A stretch of DNA of 64,000 nt, from the NCBI GenBank assembly GCA_036346225.1, contig JARFIW010001215.1, forward strand, positions 5,036,501 through 5,100,500, given 5' to 3'. The DNA comes from Platerodrilus igneus (taxonomy: Eukaryota; Arthropoda; Insecta; Coleoptera; Lycidae). Below, piece after piece: positions 42,349 to 55,243 of the stretch (the first letter of the stretch is position 1; every line of letters begins with the position of its first letter). The notes beneath the pieces were generated by a model. The model did no database searches. It had not been told where the DNA came from and saw only the letters and a program-made list of their open reading frames with translations. The position numbers were made by a program, and so were the translations under genes.

Positions 42349-44014
42349 TGTTTCGTGTACCAATATGCAATTGTCGGTAACTAAAATACTGGTGATTAAA
42401 TTAAATCGTATCAATATGCAATTAGTAGTAAATTGTCATTAAATATTGTATTTAGTATGTCACAAAAATATTAAATTGTTTTCATCGAACCACCCGAAAG
42501 CTTTCGAATAAGAAGCGACTTCAGATTTCAATATCGATACGTTAATGTTAGAAACTAATAAATTCCCTATGAACTTTTAATATTTAAAATTGTTTTCATT
42601 AAACAAGTCGTAAGCTTCCTTTACTCTAAATAATTAAATAAAATTCCATACGATTCGAAAAATAACGTAAATAAAATCCAAAACGGTTTGATAAATAATC
42701 TAAGTAGCACATACATAAAAGTTAGATTATATGCGTTTCGTAGCGTAAAGCTAAATCTCAGGGCTAGTATTTTTAAGATCCCCGATTCAAACACCAGAAG
42801 TTGCCTGCGTTTTTCGTCTACTACAATTCTGTGACGAATTTAAATAACATTGACTGAAGGGTTGAATAATTAGCCTCTAGGCGTGTCAGCATTCTGATTG
42901 GATCCCCGTAAAACGGGGACGACATACACTACGACATTTTTGCATTATGATTGGCTGAGTTGAGTATGATCTATTAAGGCGGGAAGTATAGGTAAAGAAA
43001 CGGAAAGAGGTAGCCAGAGATTTTTCAGCGCGCTTATGATGGTAGGCGCAGTCTATTTATATAGGCTTTTATGAGAAAAAAGTGGCGAGGGGGAGTAATT
43101 GTGCATCAGGCGCCCCATTCTGTCTGTTGGGGAAACACATGTGCGATTATTACAATTGTAGCACAACTGCGATGATGTTACGTGATTTAATTAGTATAGA
43201 AAGAGTTGAATTTAGACTCAAGACGTTAGATATTCCTATTGGTTTGCCGTAAAAATATGGACGACATGCACTTACAAAATAGTCCTACGTTACAACACAA
43301 GTAAATAGTTTTGTTACCGAATTTACTAAATAGGTAATTAAATGCGCAGAATTGATTGGAAGTAACTTACGAGGCAGAGAAAATGTGCTAATGTCGGTCA
43401 AAAATACATAGTTGTGTGCGTTTAAACTGCTCGATTTTCAAGGTCAATGTCATTCTATTTATCTGAAGGGTAATCTTATTCTCGCATTTTTATATGAAAT
43501 ATCGAAAACTACGTCACTTGATTACTTTCGAAGTATGTGATTATTGGGAGTAATCTACTAGGGTTGCAAATTCTTTGAATCCCTGTGAATGTGTACACAT
43601 AACTTTAATATGCCGGTTATTTCACGAGTGTCTATCTGTATTTTTCTAAATGAAGATAGTCACTAAAATTTGTGTTTAATATATTGGGTGCTTTACTAGT
43701 TTAATTTTTTATTCTGATTTATTATTACATTAAAATAGCCACTACCAAAACTTCAAATAATTGTTTAAGGTGCTTTCGTGCTTCTTTCAACTAACTGAAA
43801 TTATATAAATTCTTTTCTATTATCTAATGTTTTATGAAGTAGCGCACTCGTTACAGTTTATTATCACAACATTACAATATGTGACAAGTCTAAAGATACA
43901 TTTTATACAAAGGATGTAACAGCGTAGTAATAGTTATTTATAAACATATCCTTAAACATAATTTTAAAAGTTTGAGGTTATTTGTAAGTCAGACTAATAT
44001 TTTTACATTTTCAG
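42349..44014. other. Upstream region and probable intron of the 44-kb gene
   Basis: No transposon recognised. A related GGACGACAT motif recurs at about 42917 and 43259. The stretch ending at 44014 is an intron end: branch-like GACTAAT, a T-rich tract and TTTTCAG. A weak first-exon candidate is ATG 43650 (MKIVTKIC), but its donor GTTTAA is poor. Confidence 0.35.
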
Positions 44015-44641
44015 TGTTCGTTGGCTGTTGTTTGTGCATCCACCCGTCAACAGTTGTTAGACTATCGACGCATTCTCACAATTCCTTCAGAGTGTGGAAA
44101 AGGAGAGCTAATCATATGTAAAAACTGTGTACATCTAAAACAATGTGAAAAGATAGAAAAGAACGAAAACGAAAACGATGAATATGAAGAAATACACTTA
44201 AAGACTTGTGCCCCTTCGGAGTCTTGTATTACAGGCGTATGCAAACCAGATCCTAACGGAGAATGTTCTCCATTAAAAGGCAAGAAATTTAAATGTGCTC
44301 AAGTTGGAACTTTTCCAGATCCTGCTGACTGTAAAACGTATCATACTTGTAACAAAAAGAAAAATGATGAACAATTAACTACATATGAATATACGTGTCC
44401 CAGTGACGAAGGTCAAGCATATGGTTTCAACGTGAAGACATTATTGTGTACTGACAAGCTTGCCTCCTCGAAATGTAAAGGATTACCAGTACCTATTTGT
44501 ACGGATATAGGTCAAAGTGGTCCTCTGCCGTTAAATCCATCATATTACTACACGTGTGTGAGTTACGAAGACTTCTTTTATCCTGCACAAAGAGTTTGCC
44601 CGTTTGGACAACAATTTTCAAGCTCAAAAGGATGTGCATAA
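44015..44641 (+). CDS. Peritrophin-like chitin-binding protein, main exon
   Basis: Exon 2 follows the acceptor TTTTCAG and encodes 208 residues to TAA 44639-44641. It begins CSLAVVCAS, the tail of a secretion signal, so exon 1 must supply the start. There are three Cys-rich modules. The middle one (FKCAQVGTFPDPADCKTYHTC...TCPSDEGQAYGFN...C) fits the peritrophin-A/ChtBD2 pattern with its six Cys and aromatic residues; the first has ICKNC and the last CPFGQQF. Such proteins bind chitin in the peritrophic matrix or cuticle. The closest relative here is the gene at 58.7-59.5 kb, which has the same intron position and phase. The frame is intact, but no certain ATG was found, so a pseudogene is possible. 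Confidence 0.75.
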   Translation, partial: CSLAVVCASTRQQLLDYRRILTIPSECGKGELIICKNCVHLKQCEKIEKNENENDEYEEIHLKTCAPSESCITGVCKPDPNGECSPLKGKKFKCAQVGTFPDPADCKTYHTCNKKKNDEQLTTYEYTCPSDEGQAYGFNVKTLLCTDKLASSKCKGLPVPICTDIGQSGPLPLNPSYYYTCVSYEDFFYPAQRVCPFGQQFSSSKGCA

Positions 44642-46879
44642 ATTTGTAGGTGTTCACGCTATTAATATTTTGAATCTTTGATACTTGTAGCAGATTATAA
44701 GCATAAGAATATAATCATGTATATGTTTAGTTAGCTTGTTTACGCCATTTTTGATAGTAAAACAATTTGTTATGGGTTTAGAGGATATACACACCAGAAA
44801 ATTTGCAGAAAGGGTATACAAAGGTATGTAAATCGCATTATTTCTTCTCGAGGGATTCCTCTTTCATGGCTATACAAGTAGCAATACTATGCGACTTTGG
44901 ATTCAATGTAGGTCAATCAACTAGGGAGTGCGTTATTTTGAACTCTAAGTATGTCAGTCGACTAAAAACAGCGTTACTTTGAACTCATAGTAGGTCGGTA
45001 CAGCTGCCGTTGGCGTAAGTACAGTTGCATAATTTTGATACCTGCTTAGTTGCCAGTAAAACTGTATTGCTTTAGACTCCAAGTAGGGCAAGCTTAGGTT
45101 GAAAAAGTAGGTAATCAGCAAGTGCTAGATTTTGTTTGATTATCAACTATGCAAAAATATGAATAAACACAGATAGCAAGGCTTTTAATGCTGATGTATT
45201 GTTTATCTAATAATTGTAGAATTTACAGAAAAATAAATAAGCCCAGTCAGCAGGAAGGTAAAAACTTTCATATCTATAAGAAGTGCTCTTACGTTAGGTT
45301 GACCCCAAAAATTGTCCAATTTTTTACTTAAAAATTGTCAAACTTTGATCCTTTAAAAGTTGTCAAATTTTGGTTTCGCAAAATTGGAGTAAGTTGACCT
45401 ATGGTCAAGTTTGAGTCTTCGAGCACTATTTTTATGTAGTATATAAAAGTGACAATATATGATAATGATGTTTATTTTGCACATTTTATGCATAATTTGT
45501 AAAAAAAAATACATTAATCAGCAAAATTACACATTGCAAAACATTAATATATAGCATTTTTACGGCGATCTGGGGTATAGTTGCATTCGGCAGGGGCAAA
45601 GAAAAAAAGTAAAGTAGCAACGAAACTAGCCCGCACCGAGTACCGCAGCAAAATAAAGGTGAATTGAAAGAATTGTGCCGTGCTAGCTAAAAGCGTCGTA
45701 GAGTGGAATGGGTCACACATGATGAAAAATTGAAAACCTCCAGGAATAAACGTTATTTACAAACCTCTAGTTAAAATCATAATACAAAAAGAATATTTAC
45801 ACCCTCCAATTAGTACCATACTACAAACAGAATATTTCCAACCTCTCTAATTGGAAAACCTTGTTATAAAAGGAAAATCAACTCATATAGAACAAAGAGT
45901 TTCTTGCAAAATATCCCACTGGATTTACGCAATACTATAAATCAAAGCAAAAATAATGAATACCTTCTTGACTTGCGTTATACTAATTTCTACCCTCAAT
46001 AATAATATTTACAAAAAACACAGCAATAGAAATAAATTATATAGTGAGTTGTTTTCGTTACTTTATCCAGTAACCAGTAACGCCTCGTTACCTGATCTCG
46101 CACGTAGTTCCATACATACCACGCAGCGACGGATTGAATCAATCGAATCCAATTAACTACCAACAATTTCCACTAAACCATCAGTCGAAAGCGAATCAGT
46201 ACCAATTGCAGTAATTAATTTAGTTGCGTGAAAACTCCATATCGCAATGAAACAACTTCCTGCTACTAATTTCAGAATTCTAAATTATAAATTTTTCAGT
46301 GAGGTATCGTAGCACTAATTCTAAATTTCGGATCGATTCATTCTTAGTTCGAGCTGAAATAAAAATTCGACAACGAATCTTACTTATATCAGAACCATAA
46401 CCTGAATAAATACGTGCTTGTTCTTACGTTCTAACAAGGCTCAAGTAAAATCAAAAATCGGAAACCCACTAACCTATTGGTTGAAAGGTTTTAGAGCACG
46501 TGTCCAAAGAACTAAGACTGTCAGCAATCCGCTTTGCAGATTCATAGCGTTAAATAAACATTTGTTGCCTATTTCCTGTAGGGGACCATAAGAATTTACT
46601 ATTTCTGAAGTGTTTTTGTATTCAACCTTGTAGCAAACACGTTACAACTTTGTAACTTCTCGTGGGAAGCAAATGCTTGAATAGACAAACCTATTGAAGA
46701 GACGTACATATTTAACACTCTCGAAAAACATCTGATAATCTTTAAGGACAATGTTTTAATGAAATAGATACCAGATTTAAATGCTATAATAATGTTTCAC
46801 AAGCACAACATTTTAAAAACATATTTATATGCCTGCAGCTCGCCACCGCTTTGTGTCTCTAAATAACGTAGGATAAATT
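44642..46879. other. AT-rich spacer, nothing recognised
   Basis: Short direct repeats of an AAATTGTCAAA type occur at 45310-45400. No gene was seen. Confidence 0.5.
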
Positions 46880-48719
46880 TTGTTATGCCTCGACTAGCTC
46901 AGTTGAACCCTACACAGAGTGTACGACGATACGATAACAGAGATGTTTTACCTCCGCCCCCACTTTTCTCTAACACTTCCTATTCGAATGAGATAAACGA
47001 AATTAATCAAAATTTATATAATAACCAAAAATAAGTATAATTTGTAGCTCTATAATATTATTGGCTTAGTTAAGAAAACCTCTGAATCAAAGTAATAATA
47101 TAAATCGATTGTGCCCAAATTATAACTCCTTTAATCAGTTTAAAGCCAGCAAAAATAACTCTGTATATTACTTTAAGTACGTTGAACGTTCAATGACCTT
47201 CTTTTCTTTTTACGTAATTTTGTACGTATAAAAGTTTTTGATGACCCTTTACATAAATATCTCAATGAATACAAAAATTCAAATCTGCAAAAAGAAATTA
47301 ATATCTTAAGCTATTAATGAATTGTATCTCTGACCTGTTATTTGTCCTTGTTGTCTCTGCGTGCCCCAATTCCTAGAACTGCCACTGCGTGCCGTTGACC
47401 AGTGTCGTTGGATTGTTTTCAGTTTCTTATTAATTTTGTTTGGTCGTTGCTTATTTAATTGCGTATTAGAGTTTAGTTAAACTCTCAATTTAATTCTTGG
47501 TGTATTCTTAGATCAATGCTTATTTAGCGCTTAGATAGCTTTTTAAATCAACTCTCAGATAAGTTCTTAGGAATATTCTCAGATAGACGCTTAAATAAGT
47601 TCTTACGGCCCTAAGTTAATAAATATTAAAATTAGGTTTAATTAAATTTTTGGACTTACGTTTTTAACTATTAAACGGCAAATTGCTGTTGTATATTTGC
47701 ACTTGTACTATTATTGAAATTTTTCAATCACCAACTTTCACTTAAATTATTATTTAATTTGATATTTTAACTTTGCGTGTTATCTTGATATGAAGCAGTA
47801 CGTAGGGTGCCTTAGTTGTTGAAAGACTGATTCGTTTATCGGCTCGTGAGCTATTTAAAGACCCGCCTATTCACCTGTACAATTGGTTTATTTTGTTGAT
47901 TTAGGCGTTGCACTTTGACTTATCACGTCAGCCTTCGGATTTCCATGTAGTTACCATCCCAATTTCTCGTCGCAATGGTTTAGCACATCACGTAGACATC
48001 TAGTTTTATATGGTGGATTTTGATACATTGAACGTCACGTCCTCTTATTTGTATAGGAATTTGTTCAAATTTCCGTATAATTATGCACGTAGTCAGGCGT
48101 ATGGTTCCTTATTTTTGTTTACCAATGTGTTAGATTTTCTTCGGATTTTGTCAAGTCTCCAATTAAAAGATCACGTAGTCAAATTTATAATGAGATCCTT
48201 TAACAGATGGCGTAAATTAGATATGTTTTTATTGACTTTCTACGTTCTGTAGTTTGCTTGTTGTGCAAGACCCGTCTGTTATGGGCACGCATGATTATTA
48301 ATGCGTCGAGTTTAAAAAAAACGTTTCATATTTGTTTGACTTTCGATGTTCCTGATGCATGTTTATTTAAAATTTATGAATGCATTGCTATAAAAATGAA
48401 TTTGATTGCCCACAAAGTTATTTATTTTACTAAATGTAATTGAGATCTTGAAGAATGAGCTTTCTTTCATTGATTAAAGTTAGTTGTGAATATTATACAG
48501 TGTTTGATATTTGCTTTTTTATCATTAGGAAATTGCGTACTCTTTATGATTAAAATGTTTGGCTTTCTAGACTTTAATGTCATTTACATGGAGTGTACAA
48601 CCCGTGTGACCCCATATATGTATTGCTACGATATCGCCCTTCTCCAGATGTACAACGATCAACTACCTGCTGATCGCTCCCTCTCCGTGCCTTTAAAATA
48701 ATTTAAAATTAACACAATT
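46880..48719. repeat. Diverged tandem duplication, unit A
   Basis: Aligns in order with unit B (48720-50410). Shared anchors include GCCTCGACTAGCTCAGTTGA (46889), a GTTGAACGTTCAA block (about 47180), GACTTACGTTTTTAA (about 47653) and a block ending AATGTCATTTACATG (about 48580). It is non-coding on present evidence, with short 30-bp-scale repeats of a CTTAGATA type at 47500-47610. Confidence 0.55.
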
Positions 48720-50410
48720 AAATTTATGCCTCGAGTAGCTCAGTGATCCCACCTAGCGAGTGAACGACAATCTGATAACAAAAGTTTTTACTCACTTCTC
48801 CAACACATAATACCTCCGAATAAAACAAGCTAAATTCACCACAAATTGTATAATAAACTATATAAAATTACAATTTACAAATCTACGCCTTTTATAATAT
48901 CATTTATCTTTTATAGAACTTTTAAATCACAATTAAAATAAATATTCCTATCGAAATAGCTCTTTACAAGGATTTTAACTTTTTATACCTTTTTATAGCA
49001 ATTATAGTCAGCAAAAAATTGTATCTTATCACGAATAGTTTCGTTGAACGTTCAAAGAAATATCCGCTTTTTTAAACATAATCCTACGTACCAACCAAAT
49101 TTTTGTTGACCTTTTACACAAATTATCTTAATTACACGCAACTTTTGAGCTCACTTCTGAATACACAAATTATGTAAGATTATAAATGCAACATGATATA
49201 AATTGTATAAATAATTATGATCTTATATTTCTCTTGTTTCTTCTTGCTGTAGTTTCCTGGCTCAAACAGGTCGTTTATTCAGTCGTTAACCAACAAAATT
49301 GCGTGTTAATCCAGTATTTTGAAATATTTACCAGCAACTTGGAGTCGTTTGCTCAATAATTTGAATTACGTAGAGTATTCCTTAAAATATTACTTAGAGT
49401 ATTGCTTGGAGTCGTTTGCCAGTACCTTCGAACGTTAACCATTAACGTCTTAAATTAGTAAAATCCAAAAATGTCTATTTACATCAATTATCTCTAGACT
49501 TACGTTTATATTAACAGCAAAATTCTATATATACTTATGACAACGTGCACTTTACTGTTTATTTTACTTGAATTTATTAATTTTTGTTACGTCTTAATTT
49601 TTTTACTTATAACTTCCCTTCACGTAATAATTTTCTTTCAACTAGCACAGTCGGCGCGTGGATTATTAAATGATGCTCCTTTATCTATTACGTTAGTTTT
49701 ATAGAAACAAGTTCCTTTAAAAATGTTCCACGCGTTCTTATTAAATGTCAGAACGCTATCAGTTTTTGTTCGTAGAAAAGGTGTTTTAATTGTGGTTATC
49801 TGCAAGGTGTTGGTTTTAAGAAGGTCTAATATGTACGTTGTAAATTGCACATATCTCGCAATTTTCTAGAGAGAGTTTATTAACAAATGGTATGTTATGC
49901 ACGTTGTAAATCGCACGTATCCCGTCGCTTCAAATATCTACACTTTATGACATATGCTTGTTTTATTAAGTATTACATTTTATATACATTCCAAACCGCA
50001 CGTATTCCGTCGCCTCAAATATCTATACTTTATGAAATATGCTTGTTTTTAGATGTTTGCCTTTTTACAAACTGGTGTAAATTTACACGCGTTTATTGAC
50101 TTTTTTTACGCAAATGCGTTTAGATTGAAAAAATTTTATTTCGCAGTTATTTTTCTTCAAATATGTAGAATTTGTAATTGTTTTTGAGCTAAATAATGTT
50201 TCAAATGTTCTGAAAATGATTAGATTGCTTCCGAAATTATTTATTTTAATAAATGTAGTAAAGTTATTGATTTTATACAGGGTGATTTGTATTTGCTTTT
50301 CTATAATGAATGAATTATGTACATTCTTGGGTTTAAATGTTTGTTTTTCGTGGTTTTTATGATATTTACATGAGGTATGTCTCCCTTGTGACGTTATATG
50401 CTCTTAAATA
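48720..50410. repeat. Diverged tandem duplication, unit B
   Basis: Same anchors in the same order: GCCTCGAGTAGCTCAGTGA (48727), GTTGAACGTTCAA (about 49044), GACTTACGTTTAT (about 49497) and GATATTTACATGAGG (about 50360). A local 95-bp direct repeat is contained at 49905-50055. Confidence 0.55.
49905..50055 (+). repeat. 95-bp direct repeat, two copies
   Basis: CGCACGTATYCCGTCGC...AATATCTAYACTTTATGAMATATGCTTG occurs at 49911 and again at about 50007. Confidence 0.8.
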
Positions 50411-50423
50411 ACCTTATCATCAT

Positions 50424-50430
<7 letters not shown>

Positions 50431-50461
<31 letters not shown>
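50431..50461. repeat. (TA)n microsatellite
   Basis: An uninterrupted TA dinucleotide run. Confidence 0.95.
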
Positions 50462-50463
<2 letters not shown>

Positions 50464-52523
50464 CCGTGGAATTATAGGTTAAATAGGTCTAGATAATAAA
50501 ATTTCGACAACTGTGTACATAGGAAATAGGAACAATTTATTTACGCGCCAAATTAATGAATTTAGATAGTGTAAACGAACGGTTATTAACATATTTTGTA
50601 TTTCTAAATCAGAAGGTTAAAATTGCATAAAGGGTAGAAGCTTTAGGGTACATGAAAAGTCAAGGATACGCGTAAATTAGTTGTAATAGTTTGAATCAAG
50701 TGCACGGAATCAGAAACGGAGCTTTCAAGTATAGAAAATCAATAATTTAAACGCATCTTTCCATTTAAATAAACAAAAACGTTTGTTTTACAAACCCTAA
50801 GAAGTGGATAAACTCGGAATTATTATTTTAAACGATAAGGGGCTTTGAAGAAACATCTGTTAGTTAAATGTCAAGTTCATAGAACTTGAATGAACGTTGC
50901 CACAAAATTCTAGAAAATTGTTTACAACGGTCGGTCCGATAAGCTGCTAAAAATAACAAGTGCTTTGAAGACTAAGTGAAATGAAAGGTCCATAATGTAA
51001 AATAAACAGAGAAAACGTATAAGAAAACGTTGGTTACAACTCACGTCTAAAATACACGGGAGACTTGAAGGCCAACAACAATATCGATTTTCTGTAGCTT
51101 GAGAGGAGTTCTGAAAGAAACAATAAATATGGGTAAAACGAAGAAAGGTAGCTAAGAGGTGGAGCGTTATAACGGGGGAAAGCTATATCATTGGTCTAAG
51201 GCTAGCAGTTTTGAGAAGCTCGCATCCGTTGAGGTTATTAAAGGAATTTCAGTGTAACAGTCCGATAATCTCTGAATTTTTCAGATGTTACGATCAAAAT
51301 TTGGAGAACTGATTTTAAAAATAAGCTTTTCGATGAAAAGTGATTCCGTGTGGGGCACTGAAAAGCGTATAAATACTCTGGGAGATTTATTAAAGCTCTC
51401 TTGCTCTTAGATTTTATATAGCGTTTGAAATCTCTAACGTAATTGCTATTACGTGCTCCTACGTTGTACTAATTGTTGTTTATTGGATTAACATCCTATT
51501 TTAAAGTGTATAAGGCGGTTAGTAACGTACCGTAATATATTAAAAGTGATTTACACGAGTGGGTGCTAAAGTTACAAAAGGTGCTGTTACTACACGATAC
51601 AATCGAATGATAAGATGGTACATGGGTAAGCGAATCGTACAGCTTAACTTGTATGCGTGAAATGCAGTGGTATGGAAGGTTAAGTTTGGTCAAGACAATT
51701 AACCGGGTAAAATATTAAAGGTTGCAGAGATTTGGATAGTGAGTGGGGATCAGTTGGATCCAGGCACAATCACGAAGGATATGGACACAACGACGAGGGT
51801 TTTTGGTACACATCTTCAGAGATAACGAGGGACGAAGCTTAAGCCAGGTAAAGAAAATTAATTTCTTGCTTTTTCGCTTGAACATTTGTGCTGATGTTTT
51901 TGTGTTTGAGTGTTTTGACTTATTGGGGGTGTATTTTATTGTCATAAAAACTCATTTAAAAGGGTATATGTACAGGACAATTAATATTGATTATTTAAAA
52001 ATGTTTATTGATGATATAAAATGTTGTTGTAGGGAGTAAACGGGTCTTTAGCTTTATTTTTAATAAAAAATGCGAAGTTTAAAAGCATTTAGAGTAACTG
52101 GGTTATACTGAACTCAAAATAGACCAGATTAAAAATCAATTTAGGGTTGCACGACGGCCCATCTACTAGTCTATGATAAAATTGTTGAGATATATGAAAA
52201 TCATTAAATTTTTAAAAAATTTAAAGATTGAGATGGTAACAGTTTATCAAACTGGATGTACCAATGTGTAAATATTTTCGTGCTTACGGAAACTTGTTAA
52301 TATGTGTAAATAAAAAGGTTGTACGTCTTGTTGCATTATTTGAGTGGTAATTTCATTTGACTGTGTTTGTGAGAAAAGAGTGTACTTAGGATGGTAGGTA
52401 TTCAAGAAGAAGCAGATTGCTGAGCTAGCCAGGGTGTGCAGAAATCAGGAGGCGTTCCAAAGGTAGTGTAAGAAATTTTTTTATTTTATTTTCAGAAATT
52501 TTTATGGCACCCAACGTCCACGG

Positions 52524-52526
<3 letters not shown>
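50462..52526. other. Spacer, nothing recognised
   Basis: Open frames are short and not protein-like. A PBS-like GGCACCCAACGTCCACGG lies at about 52505-52522, just before a (TA)n tract. Confidence 0.45.

Positions 52527-52564
<38 letters not shown>
52527..52564. repeat. (TA)n microsatellite
   Basis: An uninterrupted TA dinucleotide run. Confidence 0.95.
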
Positions 52565-52566
<2 letters not shown>

Positions 52567-52923
52567 CGTTATTTAAGAAATGTATCAAAAGCGTAATTTT
52601 CTATATTCAAAATTATAATGACCTGTCCCAATATAACTTTAGATCTAGTACGTTATCATCAGGATAGATTCAACCTATTTAAATTTGTTAATAACAACCA
52701 TAATCGTAAATTTTACCGCAAATCAAAATAAGTTTCAAGTATCTTGAATTTTACAACTCAATATTTATTAATATTCTAAAAGATGATAAATAGGTACTTG
52801 TTTAACTTGACCGAAAGCTGCCGGGATCTCTAATACATGCAATTAACTGTGGAAACAATACGGGATTATGAGATTTTCAAATCAGCTACGAGTCAAATTA
52901 TTCAAGATCAGGGACGGAACGTA

Positions 52924-54091
52924 ACAAATCTCCACTCCTCTCCTAAGGAAAATAAAAGGTCAAGGTAGAAAGAAGACGCAACGAAACAGACATTACACAA
53001 ACAGTACAATCCAAAAGAAAATTCGCCACAGAAAGCTCAAAGAAAAACACAAAGGAACAAAAAGAATTTTTATCCTGCTCGAAGGATCAATACACACTAA
53101 TAGGATGATACAAACTATGATTCGTTTTAAACCACCAAAGCAAACCCAGAAAAAAATTTTATCCGGCTCGAAGAACCAGTTGACAGAGCCAAGTCAAGAA
53201 GTATAAGAGATGTAGGAAAAAAGAAAGGTATAGGATAGTAATCACCGCGGACAAAAATGGAATGACCTAACACTGCAAAAGTCGTAGAAGGACGGATATC
53301 TCTACAAAAGAAATAGAAATGTTTTTGACATCAGGGAAAGAAATTGGTTTCTTGTGAAAAAACCAAAAGTAAGAAAAATAACGAGAATGAAAACCAACAG
53401 TACAAGCCAAAACGAGACGATAACTCTCGTTTTAAAACATGCAAGGGGACAACGAGAATGCTGGATAGAACAATTAAGGTACTTCAAGCCGTGGTAAGAA
53501 TAATTGTATTAAACGATCAACCGAAGAAAAGAATTGCTAACTAGGCCAAAAAGTCGACTAAGTCGAAGAAATGAAAAAAGTCTATAAAGCACATAATTCA
53601 AGAAAAATTTAATCAAGTTAGTATGAGAACTAACAGTGAGAAAAACAAACCAAAGAAATGAGAAAGGAAATTTGATCAAAAGAAACTGAGAAGCAAAACT
53701 AAAGTTAAAAAAAGCCTAAGAAACAGCACAAAAAGAAAACAAAATCGAAACCGAGTGTAGTTATGAGTGTGCGTATGCGCGCACGCTCGTGTGTGTGTAC
53801 TTGTGTGTGTGCGCGCGTGTGTGCGTGTGCGCGCGTATATGTACGTGTTGGACCGCTTTAGTCGCCTCTTACAACAGGAAAGTCGTACCGTGGGACTATT
53901 CTAATCCGGACCCATATGGGGTGGGGTGAAAGAAAAGAAAAAAGACCCAGCAATACAGGAAAGTAAGTAAAGAAATCGTGAAGTCCAAAAGTCAAATCCT
54001 AAGGAGAGCAAAGTCGGCATAAGGATCTGAGGGCGCGAGGACTAGGAATTGAGCTTAAGACGTTTGCATCGCCAGCAGGAAAACGAAGCCA
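52924..54091 (-). mobile_element. Ty3/gypsy element 3 family, second 3' region copy
   Basis: Homologous to 39276-40620: the same TGTTACGTTC/purine-tract junction at its left edge (about 52924), GGCTCGAAGAACCA (about 53164), CTAACACTGCAAAAGTC (about 53265), a (GT)n tract (about 53760-53840), one copy of the conserved module (53848-53922) and GGAAAACGAAGC at the right edge. It is cut there by the mariner element; no pol sequence remains. Confidence 0.6.
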
Positions 54092-54840
54092 TTAGGTTGC
54101 CATGAAAGTTCTCAACGTTTTAATTGGTAAACTTTAAACGATCATAACTTTCGTAATATTGACTGGATTTAGTCGAAATAAGCACCATTCGAATCAGCGG
54201 GCTTTTGCCAACGCGCTACTAGTTAATTTATGCCGCCAGCAAAAAAGTTGGTGCTCGGGATTCGACGAAGTCCACAAAGGCCGTTTTTGCCTGGTCCTGA
54301 TTGGCGAAGGTTCTACCGGTGACTAAGATGTCGAAGTGCCTGAAAAGTTGGTAGTCAGTTGGCGCAAGGTCTGGGGAGTATGGTGGGTGAGGCAGAACTT
54401 CGATGCTCAACACCTTCAATTTTTGGACGGTGATTTGTGAAACATGTGGGCGGGCGTTGTCATGCAGCAGGATTGAACCTCTTCTGTTGACCAGGACTGG
54501 CTGCTGCTGACGCAATTTTTGGTACATTTTGCAGATTTCCTCACAGTACGGCATTTCTGTGATGGTTTGGTCTGGTTCCAAAAAGTTGTGAGGGATGACA
54601 CCGACCGCCAACCACTATACTGTAACCATAGTCTTTTTTGGTGGGTTTTTGCCTTTGGGAAGTGCCGGGGTGGCTCGTGAGTGTCCAACCACTGTCCCGA
54701 ACGTCTCCGGTTATCATACAAAATCCACTTTTCGTTACACGTGACAATTCGATCCAAAACGGGTCGTTTTGGTTACGCAAAAGCAAAAACTTAAAGTAAC
54801 ACAACCGCCACTTTTTTGCAAACTTTTCAGGCAGAAAAGC
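54092..54840 (-). mobile_element. Mariner element, internally truncated
   Basis: The terminus TTAGGTTGCCATGAAAGTT at 54092 is a typical mariner TIR start, and a degenerate partner (CTGCCTGAAAAGTTTGC on the minus strand) lies at about 54820-54836. The element is about 750 bp instead of the usual 1.3 kb. Confidence 0.7.
54228..54757 (-). pseudogene. Mariner transposase, C-terminal two thirds
   Basis: 54757-54650 carries IVTCNEKWILYDN (the first catalytic position, normally Asp, is Asn). After a frameshift at about 54600, 54611-54228 reads LLHDNARPHVSQITVQKL (second Asp) and PPYSPDLAPTDYQLF (third Asp of the D,D34D triad). The wording is closest to cecropia/mellifera-type mariners. The N-terminal HTH half, about 150 residues, is missing. 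It is inactive by truncation, frameshift and the D-to-N change. Confidence 0.8.
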
Positions 54841-55243
54841 AAATATTAAGGAACCAAAACACGCATTTAAAATTCAACAATAAAAGAAACACAATATCTC
54901 ATTTTTTTAATGGTTAGAGATACGACAGTTGCTAACAATCTGGCAAGGGAGAACTAACATTTTTTATTTGTTAAAATTAAAGATAATTAGATTATAGGAA
55001 TTTGGGGTGTGTTTATATGAAAATATTCAATAAAAAACACGATGTTTTCATTTACAGCTGCATTGGTTAGATTTATGGGTTTAGATAATAGATAGAAAAA
55101 CAAAAAGCTTTATTAAATAATTATATTTATACGTAAAAGCAAAAAAACTCTAATTATTAACTAATTAATAAATTTTTTTCAATAACAAGGATGGGCGCAT
55201 CCCAATAAAACTCCGGGAACATAGATATAGTTTAAACACTTAC
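54841..55243. other. AT-rich spacer, nothing recognised
   Basis: If 55244-55370 is an exon, this is intronic; otherwise nothing is visible. Confidence 0.4.

Noticed and set aside
45296..45405. Terminal inverted repeat pair around GGTTGACC
   Set aside because: The two ends are direct rather than inverted, and no target duplication could be found.
46889..46960. tRNA gene starting GCCTCGACTAGCTCAGTTGA
   Set aside because: The A-box-like start is good, but no B-box, anticodon arm or acceptor pairing follows in either copy (46889, 48727).
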